Below, one piece after another: positions 9,207 to 9,311 of a stretch of DNA of 9,311 nucleotides. Origin of the DNA: Clostridia bacterium (lineage in GTDB: Bacteria > Bacillota_A > Clostridia > Oscillospirales > CAG-272); contig JAFXNX010000164.1 in the NCBI GenBank assembly GCA_017529175.1, positions 1-9,311 on the forward strand, read 5' to 3'. The first letter of the stretch is position 1, and each line of letters starts with the position of its first letter. Made by a program: the position numbers and the translations under genes. The notes under the pieces were generated by a model. That model saw only the letters and a list, made by a program, of their open reading frames with translations, was not told the origin of the DNA and did not search any database.

Positions 9207-9311
9207 TTAGATTGAAAGTGAATGAGTTCGGAATTGGACCGGGCTCATTCCTTTTAGTTTAGTAGAGATTCTCTCGTTGTTGTAATAGTCGATGTAACGA
9301 ATCAATTCATC
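9207..9311 (-). CDS. IS3-family transposase, C-terminal fragment (cut by window end)
   Basis: The minus strand reads the last 34 residues of a transposase, from the window edge to a TAA at 9207-9209. The sequence contains RYIDYYNNERI and LKGMSPVQFR, the hallmark C-terminal block of the rve-type (DDE) integrase domain of IS3-family elements. The DDE residues themselves and the upstream orfA lie outside the window. The frame has no interruption in the visible part. Its direction is opposite to the gyrase operon, so the two transcripts converge. Confidence 0.93.
   Translation of the reverse strand, partial: DELIRYIDYYNNERISTKLKGMSPVQFRTHSLSI

Larger units (their letters stand above)
9174..9311 (-). 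mobile_element. IS3-family insertion sequence, end fragment visible
   Basis: This comprises the terminal repeat and the transposase C-terminus described separately. The element continues to the right beyond the window. It inserted seven bases after the lipoprotein stop codon, so it left that gene whole but may have separated the operon from its own terminator; none is visible between 9167 and 9173. Confidence 0.88.

Overview
The window is a replication-origin locus from a Gram-positive bacterium of the Bacillota, most likely an uncultured member of class Clostridia (an Oscillospirales-type relative is my guess). The evidence is the order dnaA - oriC spacer - dnaN - remB - gyrB - gyrA with all genes on one strand, a RemB/DUF370 gene (a family typical of Bacillota), strong AGGAGG-type ribosome binding sites, and GyrA and GyrB of Gram-positive length. 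Genus and species cannot be read from the sequence.

Layout: Bases 1-226 hold an inverted repeat of a TCTACA motif, a Rho-independent terminator for something upstream of the window, and a near-consensus promoter with an extended -10 for dnaA. dnaA is at 227-1582. The 447-base spacer at 1583-2029 is the probable oriC. It has a tight cluster of five DnaA-box-like 9-mers, two further repeat families, an AT-rich stretch and a probable dnaN promoter. dnaN (2030-3178) is followed with no gap by remB (3179-3433), then gyrB (3456-5405) and gyrA (5465-8116, TTG start). Two overlapping genes follow and appear to be translationally coupled to gyrA: a four-helix membrane protein (8109-8561) and a small lipoprotein (8558-9166). 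Both are of unknown function. Seven bases after the lipoprotein stop lies the end of an IS3-family insertion sequence, whose transposase runs in from the right on the minus strand and is cut by the window edge.

How the genes work together: DnaA opens the origin, DnaN is the sliding clamp of the replicase, and GyrA2B2 removes the supercoils replication creates. RemB is a DNA-binding regulator related to the matrix activator RemA. The usual Bacillota order has yaaA and recF between dnaN and remB; both are missing here.

The observations most worth checking are three. The DnaA boxes appear to have drifted to a TCTACA core while the matching recognition helix of DnaA changed (RDHTTV to RKHSSV). 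GyrA lacks both residues that anchor quinolones (Ser83 to Ala, Asp87 to Gly, E. coli numbering). GyrB lacks the two arginines that contact aminocoumarins (Arg76 and Arg136 to Tyr) and Thr165. I see no CRISPR array, phage, tRNA or rRNA, and no clearly new multi-gene system.
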